This document shows, piece by piece, positions 48,148-58,063 of a stretch of 64,000 bases of DNA (the stretch's first letter is position 1; every line of letters begins with the position of its first letter). Below the pieces are notes generated by a model. It was not told the origin of the DNA and made no database searches. It was given only the letters and a program-made list of their open reading frames with translations. Origin of the DNA: Neopararhizobium haloflavum. Lineage in GTDB: Bacteria; Pseudomonadota; Alphaproteobacteria; Rhizobiales; Rhizobiaceae. The position numbers were made by a program, and so were the translations under genes. The stretch is from positions 186,001-250,000 of the forward strand of contig NZ_NWUC01000006.1 of assembly GCF_002750855.1 (NCBI RefSeq), read 5' to 3'.

Positions 48148-49002
48148 ATGATGGATAAACCCGACAGGCGGCTCCACGCCTATCGTGACGATCTGGCGGA
48201 CACGGCACTCAAGGGCCGCGTGTCCTCGGCCCGCTACGTGGCAGGGAAACCCGGCTTTGTTGCCGTGCCGTGCGCAGATATGCGACCGCGCCCGGATCTT
48301 TCCTGCGGCATCGACACACAGGTTCTGTTCGGCGAAGCGGTGCGTGTTTTCGAGGCAGACGGCCAATGGGCCTGGGTGCAATCGAAGATCGACGGCTATG
48401 TCGGCTATGTCGAAAAGAAGGCGATCGCCGCCGCGGCCGCGCCGACGCACTGGGTCGTGGTGCCGCGCAGCTTTGCGTATAGCCGCGATGATCTGAAGAG
48501 CCCGGTCAGCCATGCCCTTTCCATGGGAAGTCGCGTCCATGTGGTCGACTGGGCCGAAACGCGTGGCACGCGCTATGCCGTCTTGACGGACGGGACGGCT
48601 GTCGTTGCGGCCCACCTTGGAGCGGTCGACGCGCCCGCCGGTGACGACCACGTCGCGATCGCCGGCCGATTCATCGAGACACCCTATCTCTGGGGGGGAC
48701 GGTCGGGCTTCGGTATCGATTGCTCCGGTCTCGTCCAGCTTGGCCTGATGATGTCCGGCATTCACGCGCCGCGCGATTCCGACATGCAGGCCGAAAGTCT
48801 CGGCAAGCCCGTGGACGAGCGCGATTGCCGGCGAGGCGATCTGATCTTCTGGCACGGTCATGTCGCGATTTTCGAAGACGAGGATCATGTGATCCATGCC
48901 AACGGACACACCATGAGCGTTGCGCGCGAAAGCCTGAAGGATGCAATTGCCCGGATCGGCCCGGTCTATGGTCGACCGACGGGTTTCCGGCGACCCGTTT
49001 GA
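48148..49002 (+). CDS. NlpC/P60 (C40) hydrolase with SH3-like domains
   Basis: Predicted peptidoglycan endopeptidase, 284 residues. Two SH3-like segments (~30-95 and ~100-160), then an NlpC/P60 domain with catalytic Cys192 (FGIDCSGLVQ), His238 (FWHGHVA) and third residue His250 (HVIHANGH). No obvious signal peptide, so either cytosolic recycling or non-classical export; this matches the rhizobial DPP-VI-like cytosolic enzymes that trim imported muropeptides. It converges on the dehydrogenase gene with ten bases between. Confidence 0.9.
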   Translation: MMDKPDRRLHAYRDDLADTALKGRVSSARYVAGKPGFVAVPCADMRPRPDLSCGIDTQVLFGEAVRVFEADGQWAWVQSKIDGYVGYVEKKAIAAAAAPTHWVVVPRSFAYSRDDLKSPVSHALSMGSRVHVVDWAETRGTRYAVLTDGTAVVAAHLGAVDAPAGDDHVAIAGRFIETPYLWGGRSGFGIDCSGLVQLGLMMSGIHAPRDSDMQAESLGKPVDERDCRRGDLIFWHGHVAIFEDEDHVIHANGHTMSVARESLKDAIARIGPVYGRPTGFRRPV

Positions 49003-49012
49003 AGCCCGCCAC

Positions 49013-49975
49013 TCAGTACTGGGCGCTGCGGTCCACCACGTTCTCCAGGTCGCCGCCTGCTTCCAGGCGCTCCATCTGCCGGATCATCGGCGGGACGAGA
49101 TGAGGCGGCGATGAGGCGGCGGCCGCATGCGGTGTGATGAAGACGCGCGGGTGCTGCCACAAGAGACTTTCCGGCGGTAAAGGTTCGGTCTCGAAGACAT
49201 CGAGCGAAGCCGCCGACAACACGCCGCTGTCGAGCGCCGCGAGAATATCGGCTTCCTTCTGCAGGGCGCCGCGCCCGGCGTTGATCAGCACCGGCGCGCC
49301 TCGCCCGTCCACCCGCTTCATCCTGGCAAACAGCGGCGCGGAAAGGATGTGCCGGGTCTCCGGTGTCAGCGGCAGCAGGCAAACCAGAATGTCGGCGCCG
49401 GCAAGAAACGCATCGAGCTGGCCATCGCCGGCATAGCCCTTGACGCCCTGTGGCGGCGTCTTCGCGCGCCGCGACCACCCAGTCACGCGGAAGCCGAGCG
49501 CCGCGAGCTTCTTCGCCGCATCGAGGCCCAATTGGCCAAGGCCCATGATGCCGACGGTCACCTCGCTCGCCGCGCGCTGGTCGCGATCCTCGCGCCAGAC
49601 CCCGCGCCGTTGCTGGTCGCGATAAGCCGGGCCCTGGCGATGATGATCGAGCACCTGCCACACGACATATTCGCTCATCCGCAGCGTGAGGTCGGGCGAT
49701 ACGACCCGAACGATCGGTACCTCCGGCAATTCTTGATCATGAAAGACATGGTCGACACCCGCGCCGATCGAGAAGATCGCCTTGAGGTTGGGCAGTCGGT
49801 TCAACACCCCGGTTGGCTGCTTCCAAACGACGGCGTAATCGATCGTCGGATCGCTCGATCCCGCCGGTTGCAGCACGATCTCCCGATCCGGCGCGGCATC
49901 GCGAAGCGCCTCGAGCCAGACGTCGGGCGACCAGCCGGTGACGGAAAGAAGAATGCGGCCCTTGCCTGAAATCAT
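49013..49975 (-). CDS. ghrA: D-2-hydroxyacid dehydrogenase, GhrA-like
   Basis: Probable glyoxylate/hydroxypyruvate reductase A. 320 residues: Rossmann GIMGLGQLG, INAGRGALQ with the substrate Arg, and the catalytic histidine in ITPHAAAAS. SIGAGVDHVF is typical of GhrA. The start at 49975 avoids a 17-base overlap with yejF that the 50035 start would need. It is downstream of yejF on the same strand and may be read through from it, but no functional link is evident. Confidence 0.87.
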   Translation of the reverse strand: MISGKGRILLSVTGWSPDVWLEALRDAAPDREIVLQPAGSSDPTIDYAVVWKQPTGVLNRLPNLKAIFSIGAGVDHVFHDQELPEVPIVRVVSPDLTLRMSEYVVWQVLDHHRQGPAYRDQQRRGVWREDRDQRAASEVTVGIMGLGQLGLDAAKKLAALGFRVTGWSRRAKTPPQGVKGYAGDGQLDAFLAGADILVCLLPLTPETRHILSAPLFARMKRVDGRGAPVLINAGRGALQKEADILAALDSGVLSAASLDVFETEPLPPESLLWQHPRVFITPHAAAASSPPHLVPPMIRQMERLEAGGDLENVVDRSAQY

Positions 49976-50018
49976 GCGTCCAGCGTCGCCTCTTTCGGGT
50001 GGTCGGAATGCGGTGCCG

Positions 50019-51653
50019 TCACTGGCTGACCGCATCCTTCTTCACCGTTTCCAGATCGAAGGCTGCTGCCATCAGCGCCTTGGTATAGTCGGTGCGGGGG
50101 GCGTCGAAGATCTGGTCGGCCGGTCCGCGTTCCACCACCTGCCCGTTGCGCATCACCATCACCTCGTTGGCGAGCGCGCGGACGACCTTGAGATCGTGGC
50201 TTATGAACAGATAGGCGAGATCGTGCTCGGCCTGCAGCTTGCGCAGAAGGTCCACCACCTGCGCCTGAACGCTCATGTCGAGCGCGGAAGTCGGCTCGTC
50301 CAGCATGACGAAGCGAGGCTTCAGCACCATCGCGCGGGCGATCGCAATGCGCTGGCGCTGACCGCCGGAAAATTCGTGCGGATAGCGCCAGCGTGTGTTT
50401 GGGTCGAGCCCCACCTCGGCCAGTGTGTCCGCCACCCGCCTGTCGCGCTCCGCCGCGCTTAGCGTCGGTTCATGGATCGCCAGCCCCTCGGCGACGATTT
50501 CCGCCACGGACATGCGGGGACTGAGTGAGCCGTAGGGATCCTGGAAGACGACCTGCATGCGGTTGCGCAGAGGCTTCATCTCCTTGAAGGAGTATTCACC
50601 GATCGACTTGCCGACGAAGGCAATCTTGCCTTCAGAGCCGATAAGCCGCGTCAGCGCCAGACCGAGCGTCGTTTTCCCGGAGCCGGATTCCCCGACGACG
50701 CCGAGCGTCTGGCCCGCGCGAAGGGTGAGGTCGATGCCGTCGACGGCCTTGACGTGGTCGACGGTGCGCCGCAGGAACCCCTTCTTGATGGGGAACCAGA
50801 CCTTGACGTCATTCCCCTCGAGCACGATCGGTGCGGCTGGATCGGTTTCCGGCGCCTGGCCCTTCGGCTCGGCGGCGAGCAGATGTTTCGTATAGGCGTG
50901 TTGCGGCGCTTCGAATATCGTCGCTGTGGGTCCGCTTTCGACGATCTGCCCCTTGGTCATGACGCAGACCCGGTCGGCGAACTTGCGCACGATGCCGAGA
51001 TCGTGGGTGATGAACAGCATCGCCATGCCATGGCGATCCTTGAGATCCTTCAAGAGCTCGAGGATCTGCGCCTGCACGGTGACGTCGAGCGCGGTTGTCG
51101 GCTCGTCGGCGATCAGGAGCTTCGGTCGGTTGGCAAGCGCCATGGCGATCATCACGCGCTGTCGTTGGCCGCCCGAAAGCTGGTGCGGAAAGGCCGCCAG
51201 ACGTTTTTCAGGATCACGAATGCCGACCTGCCGCAGAAGGTCGATCACCTGATCGCGCGCCGCCTCTTCGCGGATGCCCTGATGCAGCGCAAGGATTTCC
51301 GCGATCTGCCGCTCGATCGCATGCAGCGGGTTGAGCGACGTCATCGGCTCCTGGAAGATCATCGTGATGTCGTTGCCACGCACACGCCGGAGCGTCTTGA
51401 TATCGGCGGACAACAGATCCGTGCCGTCAAAGACGATCTTGCCGGACGGGTGGCTTGCGGCTGGATACGGCAGCAGCCGCAGAACCGACATGGCCGATAC
51501 GGATTTTCCCGATCCCGATTCGCCGACCAGCGCGACGGTCTCGCCTTCATGGATGTCGAACGAGATATGATCGACCGCCGGTATCGTTCGCCCTTCCTGG
51601 TGGAAAGCGACGGACAGATCCTGAACGGAAAGAAGCGGAGTGGAATTCGTCAA
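50019..51653 (-). CDS. yejF: Oligopeptide ABC transporter, dual ATPase YejF
   Basis: Two nucleotide-binding domains in one 544-residue chain (~5-255 and ~275-530). Each has a Walker A (GESGSGKS and GESGSGKTT), a signature LSGGQRQR or FSGGQRQR, and a Walker B followed by DEPT. With YejA, YejB and YejE it imports peptides; in enteric bacteria it takes up microcin C and in Brucella it aids resistance to antimicrobial peptides. 69 bases after yejE. Confidence 0.96.
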   Translation of the reverse strand: MTNSTPLLSVQDLSVAFHQEGRTIPAVDHISFDIHEGETVALVGESGSGKSVSAMSVLRLLPYPAASHPSGKIVFDGTDLLSADIKTLRRVRGNDITMIFQEPMTSLNPLHAIERQIAEILALHQGIREEAARDQVIDLLRQVGIRDPEKRLAAFPHQLSGGQRQRVMIAMALANRPKLLIADEPTTALDVTVQAQILELLKDLKDRHGMAMLFITHDLGIVRKFADRVCVMTKGQIVESGPTATIFEAPQHAYTKHLLAAEPKGQAPETDPAAPIVLEGNDVKVWFPIKKGFLRRTVDHVKAVDGIDLTLRAGQTLGVVGESGSGKTTLGLALTRLIGSEGKIAFVGKSIGEYSFKEMKPLRNRMQVVFQDPYGSLSPRMSVAEIVAEGLAIHEPTLSAAERDRRVADTLAEVGLDPNTRWRYPHEFSGGQRQRIAIARAMVLKPRFVMLDEPTSALDMSVQAQVVDLLRKLQAEHDLAYLFISHDLKVVRALANEVMVMRNGQVVERGPADQIFDAPRTDYTKALMAAAFDLETVKKDAVSQ

Positions 51654-51722
51654 AGCGCTGCCCCGCGGGTACCGATCGGACGTGTTCCTGCAAGCCCTGC
51701 GATTTTCATCAGATACACTCCC

Positions 51723-52928
51723 TCATCGGAAAGTCTTGCGCGGGTCGAAGGCATCGCGGGTTGCCTCGCCGATGAAGATGAGCAGCGAAAGCATGATCGA
51801 GATGACGAAGAAGGCGGTAATCCCCAGCCAGGGTGCCTGAAGATTGCGTTTGCCCTGGGCGATGAGTTCGCCGAGTGATGGCGAACCGGGCGGCAAGCCG
51901 AAGCCGAGGAAGTCCAGCGAAGTCAGCGTCGTGATCGAGCCGGACAGGATGAAGGGCAGGAAGGTCAGCGTAGCCACCATGGCGTTCGGCAGGAGGTGGC
52001 GGAACATGATCGTGCGGTTGGAAACACCGAGAGCGCGCGCCGCGTTGACATACTCGAAATTGCGCGCGCGCAGAAACTCGGCGCGCACCACGCCGACGAA
52101 TGCGACCCACGAGAAAAGCAGCATGATGCCCAGCAGCACCCAGAAGCCGGGCGGCAGGATAGCGGCGATGATCAGCAGGATGTAGAGCACGGGGATCGAC
52201 GCCCATATCTCGATGAAGCGCTGCATGATCAGGTCGACCCAGCCGCCGAAATAGCCTTGCACGGCGCCCGAGGCGACGCCGATCACGGCAGACGCCGCCG
52301 TCAGGATCAGGCCGAACAGCACGGATATGCGAAAGCCGTAGATGAGTCGTGCGGTGACGTCGCGCGCCTGATCGTCCGTGCCCAGCCAGTTCATGTTGCC
52401 GAGCGTACAGTTGGGGTCCTCCGCACCCAGCGGATAGGCCGAGCATCGGGTCTCCGCGTCCATCATCCAGAACGGAGCGGTCGGCGCGGAATGCGGAATA
52501 TAGGAATTGGCCGTCTGGTAGGAGTAGCGTATGGGCGGCCAGATCATCCAGCCATTGGCGTTGATCTCTTCCTGGATGAACGGGTCGCGGTAGTCTGTCC
52601 TGGCCAGGAACCCGCCGAACTTCTCTTCCGGGTAGTCGACGAAGACGGGATAGAGCATCTCGCCCTTGTAGGAGGCGAGGATGGGCTTGTCGTTGGCGAT
52701 GAACTCGGCGCCGAGCGCCATCACGAAAAGCACCAGGAAGATCCAGAGCGACCAGTAGCCGCGCCGGTTGGCCTTGAAGTTCTGCCAGCGCCGCTGGTTC
52801 ATCACGGAGAGCCAGCGCCGCGGCGGTCGGGCCGGGGCGGCCGTGACATCGGCGCCCGTTCCCGGTGTTTCGACGCGTGCGCGCTGCTCTTCGGGCGGGA
52901 TCGGTTGGGTCACGGTCATATCAGACAT
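51723..52928 (-). CDS. yejE: Oligopeptide ABC transporter permease YejE
   Basis: 401 residues, six predicted helices. The first TM is at ~45-65 after a basic tail ([19 protein letters not shown]); a ~130-residue periplasmic loop follows, typical of YejE; the EAA-type cytoplasmic loop is [24 protein letters not shown]. Its start overlaps yejB by eight bases. Confidence 0.95.
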   Translation of the reverse strand: MSDMTVTQPIPPEEQRARVETPGTGADVTAAPARPPRRWLSVMNQRRWQNFKANRRGYWSLWIFLVLFVMALGAEFIANDKPILASYKGEMLYPVFVDYPEEKFGGFLARTDYRDPFIQEEINANGWMIWPPIRYSYQTANSYIPHSAPTAPFWMMDAETRCSAYPLGAEDPNCTLGNMNWLGTDDQARDVTARLIYGFRISVLFGLILTAASAVIGVASGAVQGYFGGWVDLIMQRFIEIWASIPVLYILLIIAAILPPGFWVLLGIMLLFSWVAFVGVVRAEFLRARNFEYVNAARALGVSNRTIMFRHLLPNAMVATLTFLPFILSGSITTLTSLDFLGFGLPPGSPSLGELIAQGKRNLQAPWLGITAFFVISIMLSLLIFIGEATRDAFDPRKTFR

Positions 52929-54018
52929 CCCTCCGCTCGAAATCGATGCGCGGATCGACCCAGGTATAGAGCAGGTCGGACAGGAGCCCGATAAGCAGGC
53001 CCATCAGCGAGAAGATGTAGAGCGTGGCGAAGACCACCGGATAGTCGCGGCGCACGATCGACTCGAAGCCCAGCCGGCCGAGGCCGTCCAACGAGAAGAT
53101 CGTCTCGATCAGCAGCGAACCGGTGAAGAAGGCCGATATGAACGCTGCCGGAAAGCCGGCGATGATGATCAGCATCGCGTTGCGGAAGACGTGCCCGTAA
53201 AGAACCTTGCGCTCGGAAAGACCCTTGGCCCGCGCCGTGGTGACGTATTGCTTTCGAATCTCGTCGATGAAGGAGTTCTTCGTCAAAAGGGTGGTCGTCG
53301 CGAAGGCCGCGAGCGCCAGCGAGATCAAGGGCAGTGTCAGATGCCAGAAATAGTCGATGATCTTCTGCCACCAGGAAAGCTGCTGGAAATTGTCCGAGAC
53401 GAGCCCGCGCAGCGGGAACCAGTCGAAAAACGAACCGCCGGCGAATAGCACGATAAGCAGAATGCCGAACAGGAAGCCGGGCACCGCATAGGCGATAATG
53501 ATCACGCCCGAAGTCCAGACATCGAAGCGAGAGCCGTCTTCCACGGCCTTTCGGATGCCGAGCGGGATCGAAACGATGTAGGAGAGCAGCAGGATCCACA
53601 CGCCGAGGGAGATCGACACCGGCAGCTTCTCGATGATCAGGTCGATGACCGTCACGTCGCGGAAATAGCTGCGCCCGAAATCGAAGCGCAGGTAGTCCCA
53701 GATCATCGTCGCGAAGCGCTGGAGCGGCGGTTTGTCGAATCCGAATTGTTCTTCGAGCTGCGCGATGAAGGCGGGGTCGAGGCCCTGGGCGCCGCGATAG
53801 CGCGAATTCCCCCCATCGCCGGTGAACTGCTCGCCCGCCATGTCGCCGCCGCCGCCGGAAATACGCTCCGACAGGCCGTCACCCTGCCCGGTCAGTTCCG
53901 CGATGACCTGCTCGACAGGCCCGCCCGGTGCAAACTGGATCACCGCGAACGAGATCGCCATGATGCCGAAAATCGTCGGCACCATGAGAAGAAGGCGTCG
54001 AAGAATATAGGCGCCCAT
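52921..54018 (-). CDS. yejB: Oligopeptide ABC transporter permease YejB
   Basis: 365 residues, six helices, starting [19 protein letters not shown]. The EAA loop is [24 protein letters not shown], and the large periplasmic loop after TM1 (~35-140) contains the [23 protein letters not shown] segment common to YejB. 51 bases after the second binding-protein gene. Confidence 0.95.
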   Translation of the reverse strand: MGAYILRRLLLMVPTIFGIMAISFAVIQFAPGGPVEQVIAELTGQGDGLSERISGGGGDMAGEQFTGDGGNSRYRGAQGLDPAFIAQLEEQFGFDKPPLQRFATMIWDYLRFDFGRSYFRDVTVIDLIIEKLPVSISLGVWILLLSYIVSIPLGIRKAVEDGSRFDVWTSGVIIIAYAVPGFLFGILLIVLFAGGSFFDWFPLRGLVSDNFQQLSWWQKIIDYFWHLTLPLISLALAAFATTTLLTKNSFIDEIRKQYVTTARAKGLSERKVLYGHVFRNAMLIIIAGFPAAFISAFFTGSLLIETIFSLDGLGRLGFESIVRRDYPVVFATLYIFSLMGLLIGLLSDLLYTWVDPRIDFERRDV

Positions 54019-54069
54019 CAGGCCGTGCTCCGCGATGTCGCAACTGCGCGCCCCTGGCGCCCCGCGTCT

Positions 54070-55959
54070 CTAAGCCTTGCCAATCGCTGCCGCCTTTTCC
54101 TCGTCATGCCACCACAACTGCTCCACCGGCCAGCCGTAGTCGGGTTTCGGTTCCTTGAAACCGAACTTGTCCCAATAGGCGACCAGGTGATTCGCCGAAT
54201 ACCAATTTGGAATCCAGTCGAGCCTGGCCCGCAAGACCCGATCCATGACGCGCATGACCGTTACGAGCCCCTCTCGGCTCTCAACCGCGGCCAGCCGGTC
54301 GAGCAGCTCGTCATAAACCTCCGCGCGCACGCCGGGAAGGTTGTAGGTTCCGGGGCTGGTTGCCGATCGGCTCGAGAAGAATTCATCCATGCTTTCGGCC
54401 GTCGGCGTGGGTCCGAACGACATCGCCATCATCACCATGTCGAAGTCGTAGTCGGTCATGCGCGCGTTGTATTGCGCCGGATCGACGAGGCGTATCGAGG
54501 CGTCGATGCCGATCCGCCGCATGTTCTGGACGAACCCGGCATGCAGACGCTCGAATATGCTGCCCTGGATGAGGATCTCGAGCGTCAAAGGCGCGCCGTC
54601 GAAGAGCACGGCACTCCCGGACCGCTCGAGCCCGGCCGCTTCGAGCAACCGTGCCGCCTCGCGCAAAAGGGTCCTGTCGCGGCCGCTTCCGTCGGAAACG
54701 GGCGGTATGGCTGGCTCGCCATAGGCGCCTTCCGGTACGTCTGCCTCAAGAGAATCGAGCAACGCCTTTTCCGCATCCCCCGGCGGTCCTTCGGCCTTGA
54801 ATTCGGAGTTCTCGAACTGGGAATGCGACCGGCTGTAGACGCCGTAGAAAAGCTTGGCGTTGGTCCATTCGAAATCGAAACAGAGATTGACAGCCTGCCG
54901 GACCCGCCAGTCGTCGAAGGGCGGACGCCTCTGGTTCAGCGCCCACGCCTGCATCGATGGCCTCAATTCCTTGGCAAACTCCGCCTTGACCACGCGCCCC
55001 TCTTCTATGGCCGGGAACGTGTACCCGGTTGACCAGACCTGCGCCACGGCTTCCTGCCGCCAGTGAATGTCGCCTTTCTTGAAAGCCTCGAATTCCGCCA
55101 GCCGTTCTGAGAAGAACTCGATGCGGACCGTGTCGAAATTGTTGAGACCGCGCATCGTCGGCAGGTCGGCTGCCCAGTAGTCCGGCACGCGCTCATATTC
55201 GATGAACCGGCCTGATTCCACCCGCCCCGGCCGGTAGGGTCCCGACGACAGGGGGATATCCAGTGTCGAGGAATCGAATGTGTTGGCGGTGTAGTAGAGT
55301 TCCGAAAGGATCGGCATCGCTGCGATGGCGAGAATCGCCCGGGCCGATTGCCGCCCGTCATAGGTGAGTTCGACGGTCGCGTCGTCGAGTGCGGTCGCAC
55401 GCTCCATCGCGCGCAGCGATGTCGCCAGTGCCGGGTGCCCGTCGCTTTTCAGAAGATTGAGAGAGAACGCCACATCGCTGGCAGACAGTTGAGTCCCGTC
55501 GTGAAATCGCGCCTCCGGCCGAAGACCGAAGCGGAAAACGTTTCGATCTTCGGAGATTTCGACCCATTCGGCTGCATGGCAATAGAGCGAATCCGGCTCG
55601 TCCAGCGCACTGACCATCAGCGTGTCGAAGCAATTTTCCATCCGCGGTGGCGCATCTCCGGAAAGAACGAAGCTGTTGAGCGTGTTGAAGGTTTGCGGAT
55701 TCTGGTTGTAAAGCCAGGTCGGCACCGCAAGATGGATCCGTCCACCCTTGGGTGCGCTGGGCTCGACGTAGTCGAAATGCGCAAAGTCGGTCGAATATTT
55801 CAGCTCGCCAAAGGCGGATAGGCCGCTGAGGCGCTGGCCCACCGGGTTCTGGGCAAAGGCGCCGCTCATCGTGATTGGCAGGGTCCACAGCCCGGCCGAA
55901 GCGGCCGCGCCTTTGAGCAGCGTTCGCCGTGATAGCGCCAACGCACGCCTGGCGCTCAT
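54070..55959 (-). CDS. YejA-type peptide-binding protein with Tat signal (second copy)
   Basis: 629-residue SBP of the DppA/OppA (SBP_bac_5) family. The N-terminus LSRRTLLKGAAASAG has a twin-arginine motif, and cleavage is likely after AFA (~36), implying export folded via Tat. The ligand-binding fold starts ALHFD-like with YVEPSAPKGGRIHLA, FNTLNSFVLSGDA and FGLRPEARFHDGT. The ATG directly abuts the stop of the upstream paralogue. Divergence from that copy suggests a different peptide or opine-like ligand. Residue identity between the two was not computed. Confidence 0.92.
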   Translation of the reverse strand: MSARRALALSRRTLLKGAAASAGLWTLPITMSGAFAQNPVGQRLSGLSAFGELKYSTDFAHFDYVEPSAPKGGRIHLAVPTWLYNQNPQTFNTLNSFVLSGDAPPRMENCFDTLMVSALDEPDSLYCHAAEWVEISEDRNVFRFGLRPEARFHDGTQLSASDVAFSLNLLKSDGHPALATSLRAMERATALDDATVELTYDGRQSARAILAIAAMPILSELYYTANTFDSSTLDIPLSSGPYRPGRVESGRFIEYERVPDYWAADLPTMRGLNNFDTVRIEFFSERLAEFEAFKKGDIHWRQEAVAQVWSTGYTFPAIEEGRVVKAEFAKELRPSMQAWALNQRRPPFDDWRVRQAVNLCFDFEWTNAKLFYGVYSRSHSQFENSEFKAEGPPGDAEKALLDSLEADVPEGAYGEPAIPPVSDGSGRDRTLLREAARLLEAAGLERSGSAVLFDGAPLTLEILIQGSIFERLHAGFVQNMRRIGIDASIRLVDPAQYNARMTDYDFDMVMMAMSFGPTPTAESMDEFFSSRSATSPGTYNLPGVRAEVYDELLDRLAAVESREGLVTVMRVMDRVLRARLDWIPNWYSANHLVAYWDKFGFKEPKPDYGWPVEQLWWHDEEKAAAIGKA

Positions 55960-57846
55960 TCAGCCCTCCTCGCCGGGCTGCGGCGCCTCGGCGGCCGCCT
56001 TTGACCACCAGATATCGGGAAAGCCGATCGAATATTCCGGCAGTTCGTCCGGTCGACCAAACTTATCCCAGTAGGCAATCCGCGCGGTCCGCGAGGTATA
56101 GCTCGGCACCACGTAGTGATGCGCCAGAAGGGCCCGGTCGAGCGCCCGGGTCGCGGCCACCAGCGTGTCCCGGTCGTCGGCGAAAACGACCTTCTGTATG
56201 AGGGCGTCGATACCTTCGTCGGCAATGCCTGCGAAATTCTGCGATCCCTCGCGGTCTGCCGAGCGCGATCCCCAATACTCCCACTGCTCATTGCCCGGCG
56301 AGAGCGACTGGCCCCAGCCGGCATAGATCACATCGAAATCGCGCGAGCGGATGCGGTTGATGTATTGCGACGGCTCGATCGTGCGCACCCTTGCGCTGAC
56401 GCCTATGCGACGGAGATTTTCGACGAAGGGAAGTGCCACCCGCTCGATCGTCGGACCGTTGAGGATGATCTCGAATTCGAAGGGCTCGCCGGTCTGCGCA
56501 TTCACCATCCGATTGTTGCGGATCTCGTAGCCCGCCTCGCCGAAAAGGCGCACGGCTTCGCGCAGGTTGTCGCGCATCGCCTGCGGCCCTCCGCCTACTG
56601 GGTTTTTGTACTCGGTGGTGAAAACCGTTTCCGGCAGCTTGTCGCCGACGCTTTCCAGGATTTCCAGCTCCTCCCCCTGGGGCAGGCCATCGGAGGCAAG
56701 CTCGGTGCCGTAGAAATAGCTATCGATCCGCTCGTAAGCGCCGTAGAAGATGGTGCGGTTGAGTTCCTCGAAATCGAATGCGTAGTTGAGCGCTTGCCGC
56801 ACGCGGGGATCCTGAAACTTCTCCTGCCTGAGATTGGGGATGAAGCCCACCAGCGAGCCGGACGAACGGTAGGGGTTCTCCAGTTCTTCGCGAACGACAC
56901 GGCCATCCTGAGCGGCCGGGAATTCGTAACCGGTTTCCCATCGCAGCGCGGCGTTCTCGAACCAGTAATCGAAATTACCGGCCTTGAAGGCCTCGAACTC
57001 GACACTGCGGTCGGCGAAATAGGTGTAGTCGATCCGATCGAAATTGTTCGTCCCGATCCGCACCGGCAGATCGGCGCCCCAATAGTCCTCGACCCGTTCA
57101 TAGGAGACGTCCGAGCCCGGCTGGAAGGAGGACAGCTTGTAGGGTCCGGAACCGAGCGGCGGCTCCAGCGTCGTGGCGCCGATGTCGCGCGGCTGACCGT
57201 TCGGGCCTTCGCCTTCCCACCAGTGCTTGGGCAGGATCAGCAGTTGCCCAACGATTTGCGGCAGTTCTCGATTGTCGGTCTGGTCGAACGTGAAGGTGAC
57301 CTCGCGCTCACCGGTTACTTCGGCTCCGGTGACATGTTGATAGTAGAACTGTCGCTGGGGGTCGAGTTCGATCGCCTTTTCGAAACTCCACACGACGTCT
57401 TCCGGTGTCACGGGTTTTCCGTCGTGCCATTGCGCCCCCTCCCGCAAACGGAACGTGACCGAGGAATAGTCGTCGGGGTAGCTCAGCGCTTCGGCAAGCA
57501 GGCCATATTCGGCGGAAACTTCGTCCATGGACGGCTCCATTAGCGTCTCGTAGACGAGTGTCAGGCCGGAAGCGAGTTCTCCGCGCGACAGGAGCGGGTT
57601 GAAGGTGTCGAAGGACCCGGTCGCGGAGAGCCGCAGCGTGCCACCCTTGGGCGCGTCAGGGTTGACGTAGTCGAAATGGTCGAAGCCCTCCTGGTATTCC
57701 GGCTGGCCGATCAGGGCAACGCCATGCCGCCACTGCCGGTCGGGTGCATCCTGAGCGTCTGCTGGCAGGGCATGCACACCGCAAAGGGCGGTGATCGCGA
57801 GAAGGCTCGCCACCTGCGCAATGCGCGTTCCCAGGATCGTCGACAT
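55960..57846 (-). CDS. yejA: YejA-type peptide-binding protein with Sec signal (first copy)
   Basis: 628-residue SBP_bac_5 protein. A Sec signal peptide (ITALCGVHALPADAQ, cleavage ~32-34) precedes YVNPDAPKGGTLRLSA, FDTFNPLLSRGELASG and FRLREGAQWHDGKPVTPEDV. ATG at 57846 has AGGAG eight bases upstream; the longer frame to 58116 lacks homology. First gene of the operon yejA-yejA2-yejB-yejE-yejF, and closest in form to canonical YejA. Confidence 0.93.
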   Translation of the reverse strand: MSTILGTRIAQVASLLAITALCGVHALPADAQDAPDRQWRHGVALIGQPEYQEGFDHFDYVNPDAPKGGTLRLSATGSFDTFNPLLSRGELASGLTLVYETLMEPSMDEVSAEYGLLAEALSYPDDYSSVTFRLREGAQWHDGKPVTPEDVVWSFEKAIELDPQRQFYYQHVTGAEVTGEREVTFTFDQTDNRELPQIVGQLLILPKHWWEGEGPNGQPRDIGATTLEPPLGSGPYKLSSFQPGSDVSYERVEDYWGADLPVRIGTNNFDRIDYTYFADRSVEFEAFKAGNFDYWFENAALRWETGYEFPAAQDGRVVREELENPYRSSGSLVGFIPNLRQEKFQDPRVRQALNYAFDFEELNRTIFYGAYERIDSYFYGTELASDGLPQGEELEILESVGDKLPETVFTTEYKNPVGGGPQAMRDNLREAVRLFGEAGYEIRNNRMVNAQTGEPFEFEIILNGPTIERVALPFVENLRRIGVSARVRTIEPSQYINRIRSRDFDVIYAGWGQSLSPGNEQWEYWGSRSADREGSQNFAGIADEGIDALIQKVVFADDRDTLVAATRALDRALLAHHYVVPSYTSRTARIAYWDKFGRPDELPEYSIGFPDIWWSKAAAEAPQPGEEG

Positions 57847-58016
57847 GGATAACTCCTCTTGCGGGGCGGGTTGCGCGTCTTGCCTCTCTCCGCGAGGCAG
57901 CGAGTGCGCCGCTCGCGCCCAACCCTTTCTCACGGCCACCATAGGCCAAAATGTGACAAAGAACAGGCTGGCGCCATAACGCCCGCGTGATCCGGCACCA
58001 TAGGCCCTGAAAGCAG

Positions 58017-58043
58017 AAAAGCCCGGCTCGGGCCGGGCTTTTT
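58017..58043 (-). terminator. Terminator of the di-haem cytochrome gene
   Basis: GCCCGGC (58021-58027) and GCCGGGC (58032-58038) with a TCGG loop, flanked by AAAA and TTTTT, so it is usable on both strands. It lies 21 bases after the cytochrome stop on the minus strand; no plus-strand gene ends nearby. Confidence 0.85.
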
Positions 58044-58063
58044 CGAAGCATTGAGAGTGGTTT

